Below, in pieces: positions 1 to 8,781 of a stretch of 64,000 nucleotides of DNA. Made by a program: the position numbers and the translations under genes. Source of the stretch: DASRHT01 sp035293765 (GTDB lineage Bacteria; Chloroflexota; Ktedonobacteria; Ktedonobacterales; Ktedonobacteraceae); assembly GCA_035293765.1 (NCBI GenBank), contig DATGMF010000036.1, positions 1 to 64,000 of the forward strand. The letters run 5' to 3'. Positions within the stretch are counted from its first letter, which is position 1; each line of letters starts with the position of its first letter. A model generated the notes under the pieces. It made no database searches and was not told the DNA's origin. It worked only from the letters and a program-made list of their open reading frames with translations.

Positions 1-2
1 GC

Positions 3-197
3 ATTGCCGAAAGCGGCAACAAACTGGTCGTGCAGGCGCGCCTCAAAGGGGCCGGCATGCATTGGGACCGCCAGAAGGTCAATGCGATGCTGGCGTTGCG
101 AACGACGCTGTGTAGTGGTCGTTGGACCCAGGACTGGCAGGCGGTGAGGGACAGTTGGCGCACCGCTCGCACAGAGTGGTTTGGGGCCCGCAGCTAA
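3..197 (+). pseudogene. C-terminal piece of an ISKra4-like transposase, cut by the window edge
   Basis: The reading frame is open from base 3 to a TAA at 195-197 and gives 64 residues. They include KGAGMHWDR followed by MLALRTTLCSGRW, which resembles the C-terminus of ISKra4-family transposases (pattern KGxGxHW ... ALRTxxCxxRW). The 5' part lies outside the window, so I cannot tell whether the gene is intact. The family call rests on remembered motif similarity only. The next 215 bases up to the ISAs1 left end show no gene. Confidence 0.6.
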
Positions 198-412
198 GCC
201 GCTGTAGCCAGAGCCTCTGCGCGCTTGCAGCACACCTTCTGGCACTTTCCTTTGTCGTTCATTCTGGCGGTTTTCCCCTCCCCGCCCCCACTCCCAACGG
301 TTCCCAAGGGACGAACTGAGGGGCAAAAGCGCTGGGGACGGCAGACGTTTTCCCAACGGGCCATTCAAGATGGCCGGTTTGCAAAAAAATGAACCGCACC
401 CATTACTTTATG

Positions 413-1670
413 CAGGGCTTTTCAGTTTTCGGAAAGGGGGTGTAAAAAAAGAGCCATCCTTGTAGAATACAAAAACTCAACAACGCTACAAGGAGAGACT
501 CAGATGGACTATACCACATTGCTTCAAGAACCTACCGCCTCCCAACAGATGGAACCGGTGGCAATGCATTCATTGTACGCAGCTTTTCAAGAGCTTGCCG
601 ATCCACGCAAAAGGAAAGGCAAACGCTACGAAATGGCTCTGTTGCTCACGTTCCTGGTGCTCGCCAAACTCTCAGGAGAAACGACGTTGAGTGCAGCAAC
701 GCATTGGATACGCTTACGCGGAAACTGGCTTGCGGAACAGTTCCGTCTCAAGCGGAGCGGGATGCCCTGCCAGAATACCTACCGCAGCCTCTTAGCCCTC
801 CTGGATGCCCAAGAGGTGAGTCAGCTCCTGGCTGCCTTTTTTACCCGGTGGGAGAGTCAGCGTCGCTGCGCAGACGAACCCAGCCGGTTGCTTTTGCAAA
901 AAGGACGCCAGGACAAAGCTCATATCGCTATCGATGGCAAGACGAGCCGTGCGACAACGAGCACAGAAGAAAGCGTGCATCTGCTCAGCTTCTATGAGGT
1001 GCATACGGGCCTGGTGCTCACGCAGTGTCAGGGGCAAGAGAAGCAAAATGAGATCAGTGCGCTCAAAGCATTGCTCACTGCTGCTCTGGTGACGGGGCGC
1101 ATTCTCACGGTGGATGCGCTGCATACCCAACGGGAATTTTGCCGTCGAGTACGAGAACTCCAAGGCCATTATCTGGTCATCGCCAAAGACAATCAACCAA
1201 CGCTGCGCGAAGACCTTGAAGCTTTTTTTGAAGATCGGCAGGCAGACCGGCGCACCTGGCAGAGTCATGAGCAGATCGAGAAAGGACTTGGACGGCTAGA
1301 GCGACGCTTGATCTGGACTTCTGCTGACATGAACCCCTGGTTCGCCAAAGATTGGTGCGATGTGGCGCAGGTCTTTCGCCTGGAGCGAGAGGTTCGTACC
1401 CTCAAAACGGGCAAGCTTCATCTCGCGCGACGGCATTGGGCCGTGGAAAATGAATTACACTGGCGTCGCGATGTCACGCTCGGGGAGGATCGCTGTCAAA
1501 GCCGAACGGGAAAGGTTCCTCAGATGCTTGCTACCCTCAACAATGTTGTTTTAGCGCTTATGGAGATGCTCGCTGTCTCCAATGTGGCGGCCAAGATGCG
1601 CGAGTTTGCCGCCTGTCCTGAGCAAGCCCTTCGGCTTGTGCTCTCTGGAGCGGAAAACTGAAAAGCCCTG
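413..1670 (+). mobile_element. ISAs1-family insertion sequence with intact terminal inverted repeats
   Basis: An 18-bp perfect inverted repeat bounds the element: CAGGGCTTTTCAGTTTTC at 413-430 and its reverse complement at 1653-1670. It extends to 20 bp with one mismatch. The element is 1258 bp long and carries one transposase gene whose TGA stop lies inside the right repeat. No target-site duplication directly abuts the ends. A 10-bp direct repeat (CATTACTTTA, 401-410 and 1737-1746) flanks the element but sits 66 bp away on the right side. Confidence 0.85.
504..1661 (+). CDS. ISAs1-family transposase, apparently shortened internally
   Basis: This 385-residue DDE transposase has the N-terminal dimerisation-like region (PRKRKGKRYEMALLL) and the catalytic acidic residues in AIDGKTSR (first D), TVDALHTQ (second D) and WAVENELHW (E). 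An AAGGAG ribosome site lies just before the ATG. Between LKTGKLH and LARRHWAVEN, family members usually carry a stretch of roughly 25 residues including a VVYGITSL-like strand. Here it is absent and the frame stays open, which suggests an in-frame deletion, so activity is doubtful. The stop codon is part of the right inverted repeat. The family call is firm; the deletion is inferred from recalled family consensus. Confidence 0.85.
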   Translation: MDYTTLLQEPTASQQMEPVAMHSLYAAFQELADPRKRKGKRYEMALLLTFLVLAKLSGETTLSAATHWIRLRGNWLAEQFRLKRSGMPCQNTYRSLLALLDAQEVSQLLAAFFTRWESQRRCADEPSRLLLQKGRQDKAHIAIDGKTSRATTSTEESVHLLSFYEVHTGLVLTQCQGQEKQNEISALKALLTAALVTGRILTVDALHTQREFCRRVRELQGHYLVIAKDNQPTLREDLEAFFEDRQADRRTWQSHEQIEKGLGRLERRLIWTSADMNPWFAKDWCDVAQVFRLEREVRTLKTGKLHLARRHWAVENELHWRRDVTLGEDRCQSRTGKVPQMLATLNNVVLALMEMLAVSNVAAKMREFAACPEQALRLVLSGAEN

Positions 1671-1796
1671 ACCGCATTCTGGGGACTCTTGACGTATTAC
1701 AGTAAATATCGTACGATAAATGGGAAACATACGATTCATTACTTTAACGTTAGAAACGTTATTTCACTTCCTTCTTTGTCACCTGGATTCCATCTC

Positions 1797-1943
1797 CAGG
1801 TCCTCTACGAAAACGGGGCAAGTTCACCTCGCCATTTGCAGGAAGTGTTGGGCTATGAGGGCATGGCCCAGGTGAAGCAGTATCTTCGCTGATATGAGCA
1901 GCTGCTTCACGAGCAATTGCGGCAAGAGAACGATGAGGAGTGA
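1797..1943 (+). pseudogene. Possible tyrosine-recombinase C-terminal scrap with an in-frame stop
   Basis: The reading LYENGASSPRHLQEVLGYEG resembles the end of integrase/XerD-type recombinases (pattern LLExG.DLRxVQELLGH). The catalytic region around the last Arg and Tyr is not recognisable. An in-frame TGA at 1890-1892 interrupts it, after which YEQLLHEQLRQE continues to a TGA at 1941-1943. It sits just beyond the ISAs1 element in a 459-bp stretch without intact genes. This is a weak, motif-only call. Confidence 0.3.
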
Positions 1944-2129
1944 TGGAGCCTTGCTGAACGAGCGACGCCGGTAGGATCCACGCCAGAGGGAGAGGGAACC
2001 GGAGGAAAGACGCTCATGGTAAGGAAAAATGCCTGGCATGAGAAGCTTCTCCCTCTAGGAAAAAGGCATAAGCTCTCTCCTCATATTCCTTCTTCACAAC
2101 GCCTTTTTTCCTTGATACTAGAATCTACA

Positions 2130-3731
2130 TTACTTCCTGGCTTCAACGGGAGCGTTTGTCAGCGCGTGCAGTCGTGTTGCAGCCTCATCCTGCGTGATTT
2201 TATTAGCAAGCAATGCGCCTAATACTCCCTCAATGGTTGAGAGCTGCTCAGGCACTTGTGGCGCAACGGGCACGCCTGCTGCGGCAGGAGTGGTTCGTCT
2301 GATGAGGCCACTGAAGAGATGCTCTCGTATAGCAATCCATAGGTATACACCTACAAGGATAACGCCCACTATAAAAGCTGCCAGCCCTATCTGCGCTACC
2401 TGCTGCCAGTCCGGGATCGGCGAGCCAAAGACGGCTGTCGCCCAGGCATAGAGGGCAGTTGCGCCACCGATGGCAAAGGCAAGAATACCGCCCCCCAGCA
2501 ATGCCAACACAAAGCCGCGCCGTGGACCTGCAGTGACGACAGGATCGAGAGCATTACGTCGATAGAGGTAGAAGCCCAGAGGAACATATTCAAGACCGGC
2601 TACAATAAAAGCAATGCTGGATATCCATGCTTGAGCATCCGGGCTTGCCGGAATTGGCGATACTGTATGGAGAGCATTATACAGAATATAACCAATCCCC
2701 CGCCAGAATACAGCAGCTGAAAGTACAGCGGTAACTGTACACTCTATCAGGTACAATACTGCTTGCTCTATCAACCCTTGCTTCGTTGCTGCCCGCAGCC
2801 AGATGTAATAGATCACACTGATAAACAGCCCTAGAGTAAGAGGCGAGACAAAATCGTAACGGGGCGATGGTCCCAGCACATCTTTGAACGCCAACGTTTC
2901 TCCGAATAGCGGCAAGAGCACAAGTTGGAATACGTAATACAGACCGGCGAGGACAAACCCAATTCCATAGGCAAATCCCACATGATGTAAAATCAAACGC
3001 AGCAGGCGGGCATTATCTTTCCTGATCATCAGCCCGTAGCCGATCCAGAAGACTGCAAACCAGAGCAGCAGACAGATTAAACCAAAGATATTATAGGTAG
3101 GACACGGTCCCTCGGTCCCGAATTGACATGACTCCAAAAGGCCCTTTCGACCAAACAACAGGATATCTACAAGTGGCCTGAAAGACGTAAACCAGTTCGG
3201 CGTGAGGAACAAGAGCAGGATAATCTGAACGCCATAGAAATGGATACGCTGAAAGACCATAGCTACTCCCTTAGTAACTGGTGTGCGTCGGCGCTCTAGT
3301 TCAAGCACTAACGCTAGCATGAGAGCGGCAATAGATCCAGAGGCTGCACCAACCACATTCGTGTCGGAAGAGAAAGCCAGGCTGCTTATCACCATGCCCA
3401 TCACGGGAACACCCACCAACACGCTACAAGCTTCTGTGATATTAAGGAAAAACAAGCGAATCGCACTTGTGCTTGCCGTGGGATCGTGACGCATATCCCG
3501 CCGAATCAGCCAATAATGCAATCCACCTAGCAGGCCAGCGGCGATCCAGGAAACAGTTACGAAGACGACTGGCTGCACAACCTCTGCTTGAGTAGGTACA
3601 TTCGCATACAAACCACGCAACGGGGTAAACGCCAACACGGTATTCAACAATTGACCAAGCCCAACAGCCGCGAAGATCAACAAAGCGATAAAAACCACGT
3701 AGAGGTAAAAGCGATAAAGATTGCGTGCCAT
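2130..3731 (-). CDS. DUF5671-type multi-pass membrane protein
   Basis: This roughly 533-residue protein has at least ten hydrophobic segments arranged as repeated modules. Each pairs a charged RLY/LLR turn with two helices (for example RFYLYVVFIALLIFAAVGLG near the N-terminus). This is the pattern of DUF5671 proteins common in Chloroflexota, whose function is unknown. I chose the ATG at 3731 (MARNLYRFY) because AGGGA sits seven bases upstream; the frame also has a TTG ten codons earlier without such a site. The C-terminal 45 residues look soluble. A TGTGA repeat cluster lies 79-115 bp upstream in the gene's orientation, placing the gene in the shared regulon. No enzymatic motif is visible. 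Confidence 0.75.
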   Translation of the reverse strand: MARNLYRFYLYVVFIALLIFAAVGLGQLLNTVLAFTPLRGLYANVPTQAEVVQPVVFVTVSWIAAGLLGGLHYWLIRRDMRHDPTASTSAIRLFFLNITEACSVLVGVPVMGMVISSLAFSSDTNVVGAASGSIAALMLALVLELERRRTPVTKGVAMVFQRIHFYGVQIILLLFLTPNWFTSFRPLVDILLFGRKGLLESCQFGTEGPCPTYNIFGLICLLLWFAVFWIGYGLMIRKDNARLLRLILHHVGFAYGIGFVLAGLYYVFQLVLLPLFGETLAFKDVLGPSPRYDFVSPLTLGLFISVIYYIWLRAATKQGLIEQAVLYLIECTVTAVLSAAVFWRGIGYILYNALHTVSPIPASPDAQAWISSIAFIVAGLEYVPLGFYLYRRNALDPVVTAGPRRGFVLALLGGGILAFAIGGATALYAWATAVFGSPIPDWQQVAQIGLAAFIVGVILVGVYLWIAIREHLFSGLIRRTTPAAAGVPVAPQVPEQLSTIEGVLGALLANKITQDEAATRLHALTNAPVEARK

Positions 3732-3809
3732 GGTGTCCCTGCTGATGAAGTACTCAATCAAACATACTCTTTTACACCTAAAATGTCGAATATTAAAATT
3801 ACAAAACCA

Positions 3810-3846
3810 TCACTGCCGATCACTTGATTCCACCAGAATCATCACA
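3810..3846 (-). promoter_or_regulatory. TGTGA direct-repeat cluster before the DUF5671 gene
   Basis: Plus-strand TCAC(A) copies start at 3810, 3820 and 3842 (steps 10 and 22), reading TGTGA towards the DUF5671 gene on the minus strand. Only the 3842 copy is a full TCACA. A TAATAT hexamer follows but its distance differs from the best clusters. The spacing and orientation match the other clusters in the window. Confidence 0.45.
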
Positions 3847-4024
3847 GATTTTTTATCTCTCTAGCCTGAGGGACTGACAAATTTCATGTGCCTTAAAAAA
3901 ATGCTGAGTTTACCCAGTCATGGGAAGGGCAAGCTCATGGCTCTCTTTGAGAACGGGTTGCAGTTGACGGACTTTGACGGAGGAGCCAAGGTGAGCAATC
4001 ACGCTTAAACCACTGCCTTTTCAC

Positions 4025-4055
4025 CAGACAGCCCCTCCATGTTGGGGCCTGACTG
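4025..4055. terminator. Imperfect hairpin downstream of the metal ATPase gene
   Basis: CAGACAGCCCC pairs with GGGGCCTGACTG across a 7-8 base loop, with one mismatch and one bulge. It lies 120 bp beyond the ATPase stop. No clear T-run follows on the minus strand, so termination is only a possibility. The rest of 3847-4175 shows no gene. Confidence 0.3.
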
Positions 4056-4175
4056 ACAGTGCGGTGAGCCAGCTCAGCTTTTCCTGTTTGCTCGGGGAGG
4101 AGTTGCTGTTCGGGTCGCTTTCTCTTCTCTTTTCCATCAGATTCTTGCGGAAAGTGACGGCACGACGGCAAACTA

Positions 4176-6158
4176 TCAGAAAGTGATCCGACCGACTCGG
4201 AGCGCATTGAGTATGACCAGCACATCGACAGCTTCTTGCAACAATGCTCCTGCCGCCGGGCTAATAAAGCCAAAGGCAGCGAAAAACATGGCGATACTGG
4301 AGAGCCCCATTCCGATCCAGATGCCCTGCTGGGCCACATGTATGGTCCGGCGACCCAGACGCACAGCACGGGGCACCCGCAGGATATCCGTTGAGAGCAG
4401 GATAGTGTCAGCAGCAGTCGCTGCGGCGGTTAATCCCTGCATGCCCAGAGCCATGCCTACCGTTGCGGTGGCTAGAGCGGGAGCGTCATTGATGCCATCA
4501 CCCACCATCAGGACCCGATGTCCTGCCGCCACCAGTTCTTTGATCGTACGCACTTTGTCTTCGGGCAGACAGCGTGAGTAGACCCGGTCCACCTGGGCCA
4601 GGGCGCCAATTTGCCGGGCCACGACTTCGCTATCCCCTGTCAGCAGGATCGTTTCTTTGATCCCCACCGCGTGCAAATCGGTCGAGAGGCGCGCTAGATC
4701 GGCACGCGGCACGTCGGCTAGTACTAAGAGTCCCTTGACCTGCTTTCTCACGGCGATAAAGCTACAGATTTGTCCGGCATCGACACGCCGCTCTCGTTCG
4801 GTAAGTAGCCGCTCCGGGATGCTGACCCCAAGATGCTTCATGAAAGTCCGGTTTCCCACCGCCACTTCGGCCAGATCTGTCTGCGCACGTAGCTCTTCCG
4901 TTTGTCCGGTTGGGATGAGAGCAGACCTCATCGACACCCGTCCATGCACGCCCTTGCCAAAGATCTCCTCGAAGTCGCTCACGGGAATGAGTGGTAAGCC
5001 GCGTTGCTGGGCGGCATCGACCACGGCCTGTGCCAGAATATGCGTGGAAAGCTGCTCAAGAGAAGCGGCCAAGCGCAGCAGCGTATCCTTCGAGGCATCA
5101 GTGGGCAATCTCTTCTCTTCATCCGCTGCAAGAGCTAGCTGCATATCATCATCGGCCAGGACGATGTCAGTCACTTTGGGAATGCCCAGAGTGAGCGTGC
5201 CGGTTTTATCAAACACCGCCACATCCACCTCGCCGAGTTGCTCGATCGCGGCTCCACTCTTGGCAATGAGTCCATTACGCGCCGCCAGGTCGATGCCAGA
5301 CATAATGGCAATTGGGGTCGCCAGGATCAACGGACAAGGCGTGGCCACGACTAGCACGGCCAGAGCATAGATGCTGTCGCCCGAAAGCGCCCAGGCCAGG
5401 CCGGCCAGAGCAACGGCAGCCAGCGTAAACCAGATGCTATAGCGGTCGGCTAGTCGGTGGATCGGGGCTTTCTGAGTCTGAGCTTCCTCCACCAGGCGCA
5501 CAATCTGAGCATATTTACTCTCGGCGCTGCGCTTGCTGGCGCGAATATGCAGGATACTATCCAGGTTCACGCTCCCAGAAAGTACAGGCGTGCCAACCGT
5601 TTTGCGCACTGGCACAGGCTCCCCCGTCAGGTCAGCTTCGCTCAGGCTTGACGCACCAGCGGTTACGATGCCATCGACCGGGAGCACTTCACCAGGTTTG
5701 ACCACCACCTCCATGCCAACCTCGACCTCTTCAGCCGGAATAGTGACAAGTTCCTCACCCTGCCAGATGTGCGCTGTTCGTGGGGCTCGGTCGGCCAAGG
5801 CCGAAAGCGAGGTGCGGGCTCGGCGCAAGGCATAGGCTTCCAAGGCTTCCCCGCCGGAAAGCATCAGGACGACTATTGCCCCTGCCAGATATTGCCCCAG
5901 CAGAAATGACCCGCTGATCGCGAGCACCGCGATCACATCAATACTGAATTCTTTGTGCAGGAGCTGCCAGATCGTTTCCCACAGTAACGGAAGTCCTCCC
6001 AAGAGCACTACCAGGAGCAGCGCCCAGTTGGCAAGATCGCCGCGCCCAGCCAACCACAACACCAGGCTTATTGCCATCAGTAGCAGGGAACTACAAGGGA
6101 GTGGGTAGCGCTTGACGAACTGCCAGAACCGTTGCGGCCAGGGATGGCTGGTTGCCAT
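4176..6158 (-). CDS. P1B-type heavy-metal translocating ATPase
   Basis: This is an inner-membrane P-type ATPase that moves metal ions using ATP. The sequence shows the LTGEPVPV actuator loop, the phosphorylation motif DKTGTLT, the hinge GDGINDAPAL and a transmembrane cysteine motif ATPCPLI in place of the CPC typical of Cu or Zn exporters. No N-terminal HMA domain is present, and two helices precede the canonical core. The nucleotide-binding HP dipeptide appears as HI (STHILAQAVV), which may be a subfamily trait. I start at the ATG at 6158 (MATSHPW), which has GGGAGA eight bases upstream. The frame runs on to 6230, but that extension encodes part of a CTCTCCC/GGGGAGAG hairpin. The transported metal cannot be stated. 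Confidence 0.88.
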   Translation of the reverse strand: MATSHPWPQRFWQFVKRYPLPCSSLLLMAISLVLWLAGRGDLANWALLLVVLLGGLPLLWETIWQLLHKEFSIDVIAVLAISGSFLLGQYLAGAIVVLMLSGGEALEAYALRRARTSLSALADRAPRTAHIWQGEELVTIPAEEVEVGMEVVVKPGEVLPVDGIVTAGASSLSEADLTGEPVPVRKTVGTPVLSGSVNLDSILHIRASKRSAESKYAQIVRLVEEAQTQKAPIHRLADRYSIWFTLAAVALAGLAWALSGDSIYALAVLVVATPCPLILATPIAIMSGIDLAARNGLIAKSGAAIEQLGEVDVAVFDKTGTLTLGIPKVTDIVLADDDMQLALAADEEKRLPTDASKDTLLRLAASLEQLSTHILAQAVVDAAQQRGLPLIPVSDFEEIFGKGVHGRVSMRSALIPTGQTEELRAQTDLAEVAVGNRTFMKHLGVSIPERLLTERERRVDAGQICSFIAVRKQVKGLLVLADVPRADLARLSTDLHAVGIKETILLTGDSEVVARQIGALAQVDRVYSRCLPEDKVRTIKELVAAGHRVLMVGDGINDAPALATATVGMALGMQGLTAAATAADTILLSTDILRVPRAVRLGRRTIHVAQQGIWIGMGLSSIAMFFAAFGFISPAAGALLQEAVDVLVILNALRVGRITF

Positions 6159-6295
6159 AACGTGCTCTCCCAGAAGGGGAGAGGGCTCTGGAGATGGTGA
6201 TGGACGTTGCTGTTGGATGTTGAGCATCAAACCATTGCCTTTCTGTCTACGATCATCTGTCTTCTCTCATCCCACTTGACTATAGCTCCCAGACA

Positions 6296-6343
6296 TCACA
6301 ACAAGCTCTCAGTGAGGGAAACCATACTCTCAAACAACTCACA
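6296..6343 (-). promoter_or_regulatory. Weak TGTGA cluster before the metal ATPase
   Basis: TCACA starts at 6296 and 6339, with a one-mismatch copy TCTCA at 6307, all reading TGTGA/TGAGA towards the ATPase gene. A TATAGT hexamer begins 22 nt after the 6307 copy in coding orientation. The steps are 11 and 32. It is weaker than most clusters in the window. Confidence 0.4.
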
Positions 6344-6567
6344 GGGACGTTCCCCTGGAGCAAAGGGAGCGGGGTACGGTCAGTTTCCCGTCTCTCGACC
6401 TGTCGGCCTGTGTCCGCGTGAAAACAGTTTGCTGCGAGCTTCCTTGTGGATGATGATAGGGAGGTTGCTTACGCATATGTTGCTGTTTGAGCCAATGGTC
6501 TGTTTCATTGCACATCTCCATGGAGCAATGGTACGCTTCCCTTCCCTTCCTCTCTGATTCTTCTCTT

Positions 6568-6611
6568 TTGCCTGGCTCCCAAACTCTGAGAAGCTGAAGG
6601 GAGTCAGGCAA
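6568..6611. terminator. Strong stem-loop just beyond the SQR-like gene
   Basis: TTGCCTGGCTCCC pairs with GGGAGTCAGGCAA in 12 of 13 positions across an 18-base loop, starting 11 bp after the SQR-like stop codon. No T-run follows on either strand, so it may stabilise the mRNA end rather than terminate intrinsically. Confidence 0.5.
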
Positions 6612-6621
6612 ATAGCGGCGC

Positions 6622-7824
6622 TCATACCAGCCCCTGTGGCACCAGGTACCAGTAGGCGCGGTTAAAGAGCTGCTTCTCCATATGGTAATATCGGCTCGGG
6701 CGTGGTGGTCTGGGTGGCTCCTCGTAGTTGAAGACCAGTTGAGTCGCCTTGTGCTGACCCGTTTCCAGGAAGCACATCACCTCCCCGTCATACGTTGCAT
6801 CATGGCCCTGTGGCTCTTGCCCACGAATGGCCGCAATTAGCCGATGGGCGACCACCTTCGCCTCAAAGTGAGCGGCGGAACCGCTCTTGGAGACGGGCAG
6901 GTCGGTAGCATCCCCAATGGCATAGATGTGTTCATGGCCCTTGACCTGCAGCGTGTGGCGATCCGTAGGGAGCCAGCCCTGCTCATCTCCAAGACCAGAC
7001 TCCTCAACCACTTTTGCCCCGCGATGCGGCGGGATCAGCACCAGCAGGTCATAGGGGACCTCTTCGCCCTCAAGTGAAGAGATCACCTTGCGCTCAGTAT
7101 CGACCGCTTCGGGATTGAAAAAGACGGTCGAAGCGATATGGCGCTCCTCTAACATCGGCGCAACCACCTCTGCCACACTTTCGATAGGAAAGACGCGTGG
7201 CAGCGGGAAGAGATACTGGATCTCCGTCTGGTCGCGTATGCCACGTTTGCGCAGCCAATCTTCCAGCAGGAAGGTGAATTCCAGTGGAGCTGGCGGGCAG
7301 CGATAGGGAATGCCTCCGACGGCAACGACAATGCGTCCCCGCTCAAAGGTATGCAGCGCCTTTTGTAAGGCCAGAGTGCCCGAGGTGCTGTAGAAGTGGT
7401 GCCATTGGCCCTCCCCTTCTGTGAGCCCGGGAAGGTCATTGAACTCCAGCCGCGCTCCCGTTGCCAGGACCAGGGAATCGTAGGCATAGGTCGCCTTAAT
7501 TGCGCCACTGGTGCCCCCAATCTCGCCCAGACCATCGCTCTGCTCAACGAAGAGTTCCTGGTTGCGCGGATCAATCTTCCTGACATATCCCTGCACATAG
7601 TTTACATGCCGGCTGAGCAGCGTCTCCTCGGGGCGCATGAGCAGGTTGCTCTCAGCTTCAAGGTGATTGAAGGGCATGTAGAGCCACATGGGCATGTAGA
7701 CATGTTGCCCGCTGCTTTCAATCAACGTGATTTCCGCCTCAGAGGGATGCAACGCCCGCGCCAGAACGTTAGCGACAATCGTACCGCCGACCCCTCCTCC
7801 GACGATCAAGATGCGCTCAGGCAT
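6622..7824 (-). CDS. Sulfide:quinone oxidoreductase-like flavoprotein
   Basis: This 400-residue FAD-dependent pyridine-nucleotide-disulfide-type oxidoreductase has an N-terminal dinucleotide fold (GGGVGG, residues 9-14) and LATGAR. Further on are a second ATG-like IYAIGDAT motif near residue 305 and RCPPAP near residue 180, with a cysteine at the position of the SQR redox cysteine; another cysteine is in VMCFLETG. SQR enzymes oxidise sulfide to sulfane sulfur and pass electrons to quinone. The C-terminus has aromatic and basic residues (KQLFNRAYWYLV) suited to membrane contact. It is the last gene of a run with OsmC, DsrE2-like and TusA-like genes, 14 bp after the TusA-like gene, which supports a sulfane-sulfur role. 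AGAGGA precedes the ATG. The exact substrate is inferred. Confidence 0.8.
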   Translation of the reverse strand: MPERILIVGGGVGGTIVANVLARALHPSEAEITLIESSGQHVYMPMWLYMPFNHLEAESNLLMRPEETLLSRHVNYVQGYVRKIDPRNQELFVEQSDGLGEIGGTSGAIKATYAYDSLVLATGARLEFNDLPGLTEGEGQWHHFYSTSGTLALQKALHTFERGRIVVAVGGIPYRCPPAPLEFTFLLEDWLRKRGIRDQTEIQYLFPLPRVFPIESVAEVVAPMLEERHIASTVFFNPEAVDTERKVISSLEGEEVPYDLLVLIPPHRGAKVVEESGLGDEQGWLPTDRHTLQVKGHEHIYAIGDATDLPVSKSGSAAHFEAKVVAHRLIAAIRGQEPQGHDATYDGEVMCFLETGQHKATQLVFNYEEPPRPPRPSRYYHMEKQLFNRAYWYLVPQGLV

Positions 7825-7838
7825 AGGTCAGTTCCTCT

Positions 7839-8087
<249 letters not shown>

Positions 8088-8133
8088 GATAATCTTCTCC
8101 TTCAGGGTAACGAGGATGTTGCCCTCTTACGCG

Positions 8134-8550
8134 TTAGACGAACAGGGTAATGCGTCCCTCTTTGGCGCGCTCGACAAAGGTGGCAACGCCGGTGATATCA
8201 TCTACAATGGGCTCCAGGTCCTCCAACTTCATGCCAAAAAGCTCCATGGTCATGCTGCACGCGTAGATGTGGACATTGCCAATCTCTTTGGCCCCCTGCA
8301 GGTTCTCCATCCAGGATGGGACCTTCTTCAGCATCATCTGCTCCATCATGATTGGAGCGTATTCTTCGAAATCTTTGCTCACCTTCGTGTTCTTCAAGTA
8401 ATGGCCTTTGCGAAAGGCTTCCAGGCCCCAGGTGGTCAGAAAGATATCGACCTCCATTTCCATTGCAGCCGCGCCGGTGGCTAGGATCGAGGCGGCCATC
8501 AGTTTATCGACCGTTCCTGAAAAAACGATCAGTGACATTCTGTCTTGCAT
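8134..8550 (-). CDS. DsrE/F/DrsH-like sulfurtransferase-family protein (DsrE2-like)
   Basis: A protein of about 138 residues starting MSLIVFSG after MQDR, with a hydrophobic ASILATGAAAMEMEVDIFLTTWG region and a cysteine in HIYACSMTMEL at the usual DsrE2 active-site position. Members bind sulfane sulfur and exchange it with TusA. I start at the ATG at 8550 with AAGGGAG nine bases upstream; the frame extends to 8688 but that part looks non-coding. It is followed by the TusA-like gene after 46 bp. The 231 bp between it and the OsmC gene contain a hairpin repeat (8673-8700), so a second promoter there is possible. Confidence 0.8.
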   Translation of the reverse strand: MQDRMSLIVFSGTVDKLMAASILATGAAAMEMEVDIFLTTWGLEAFRKGHYLKNTKVSKDFEEYAPIMMEQMMLKKVPSWMENLQGAKEIGNVHIYACSMTMELFGMKLEDLEPIVDDITGVATFVERAKEGRITLFV

Positions 8551-8672
8551 GGTTGTGTACTCCCTTATATTCTCAATAGCGAGAAATAACTTCTCGCGAA
8601 ATCTATTTCCAGGCAATTCCTTTCCGCTGATCTGAGTGAAGCCAGACGCTTCCGATCTGAAGGTCTGAGCTG

Positions 8673-8700
8673 TAGCTCCTCGATTCATCGTGGGAGACGC
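8673..8700. repeat. 28-bp hairpin repeat, copy 1
   Basis: This matches 25 of 28 positions with 13467-13494; the shared core is CGATTCATCGTGGGAGA. It contains a small dyad (CGA-TTCA-TCG inside CTCC/GGAG) and lies between the DsrE2-like and OsmC genes. It resembles the small palindromes associated with IS200/IS605-type elements, but that origin is a guess. Confidence 0.55.
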
Positions 8701-8781
8701 GTTAGCGGCGTTGACCTACGGAGTTCCAAGATCGGCAGCGGCGTTGGTCGGCGGAATAAAAAGGCTCTATGCTTCCAATCT

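Noticed and set aside
401..1746. CATTACTTTA at both sides of the ISAs1 element as a target-site duplication
   Set aside because: The right copy lies 66 bp beyond the inverted repeat and the left one 2 bp before it, so it does not abut both ends. It could be chance or a trace of an older insertion.
3902..4010. A 35-residue plus-strand frame (MLSLPSHGKGKLMALFENG...)
   Set aside because: It looks protein-like but has no ribosome site, and I recognise no family. It could be a fragment of something, but I cannot support a call.
3935..4369. A 144-residue minus-strand open frame at the end of the metal ATPase
   Set aside because: It overlaps the 3' end of the ATPase in another frame and its sequence (Cys/Trp/Ser-rich) has no family features.
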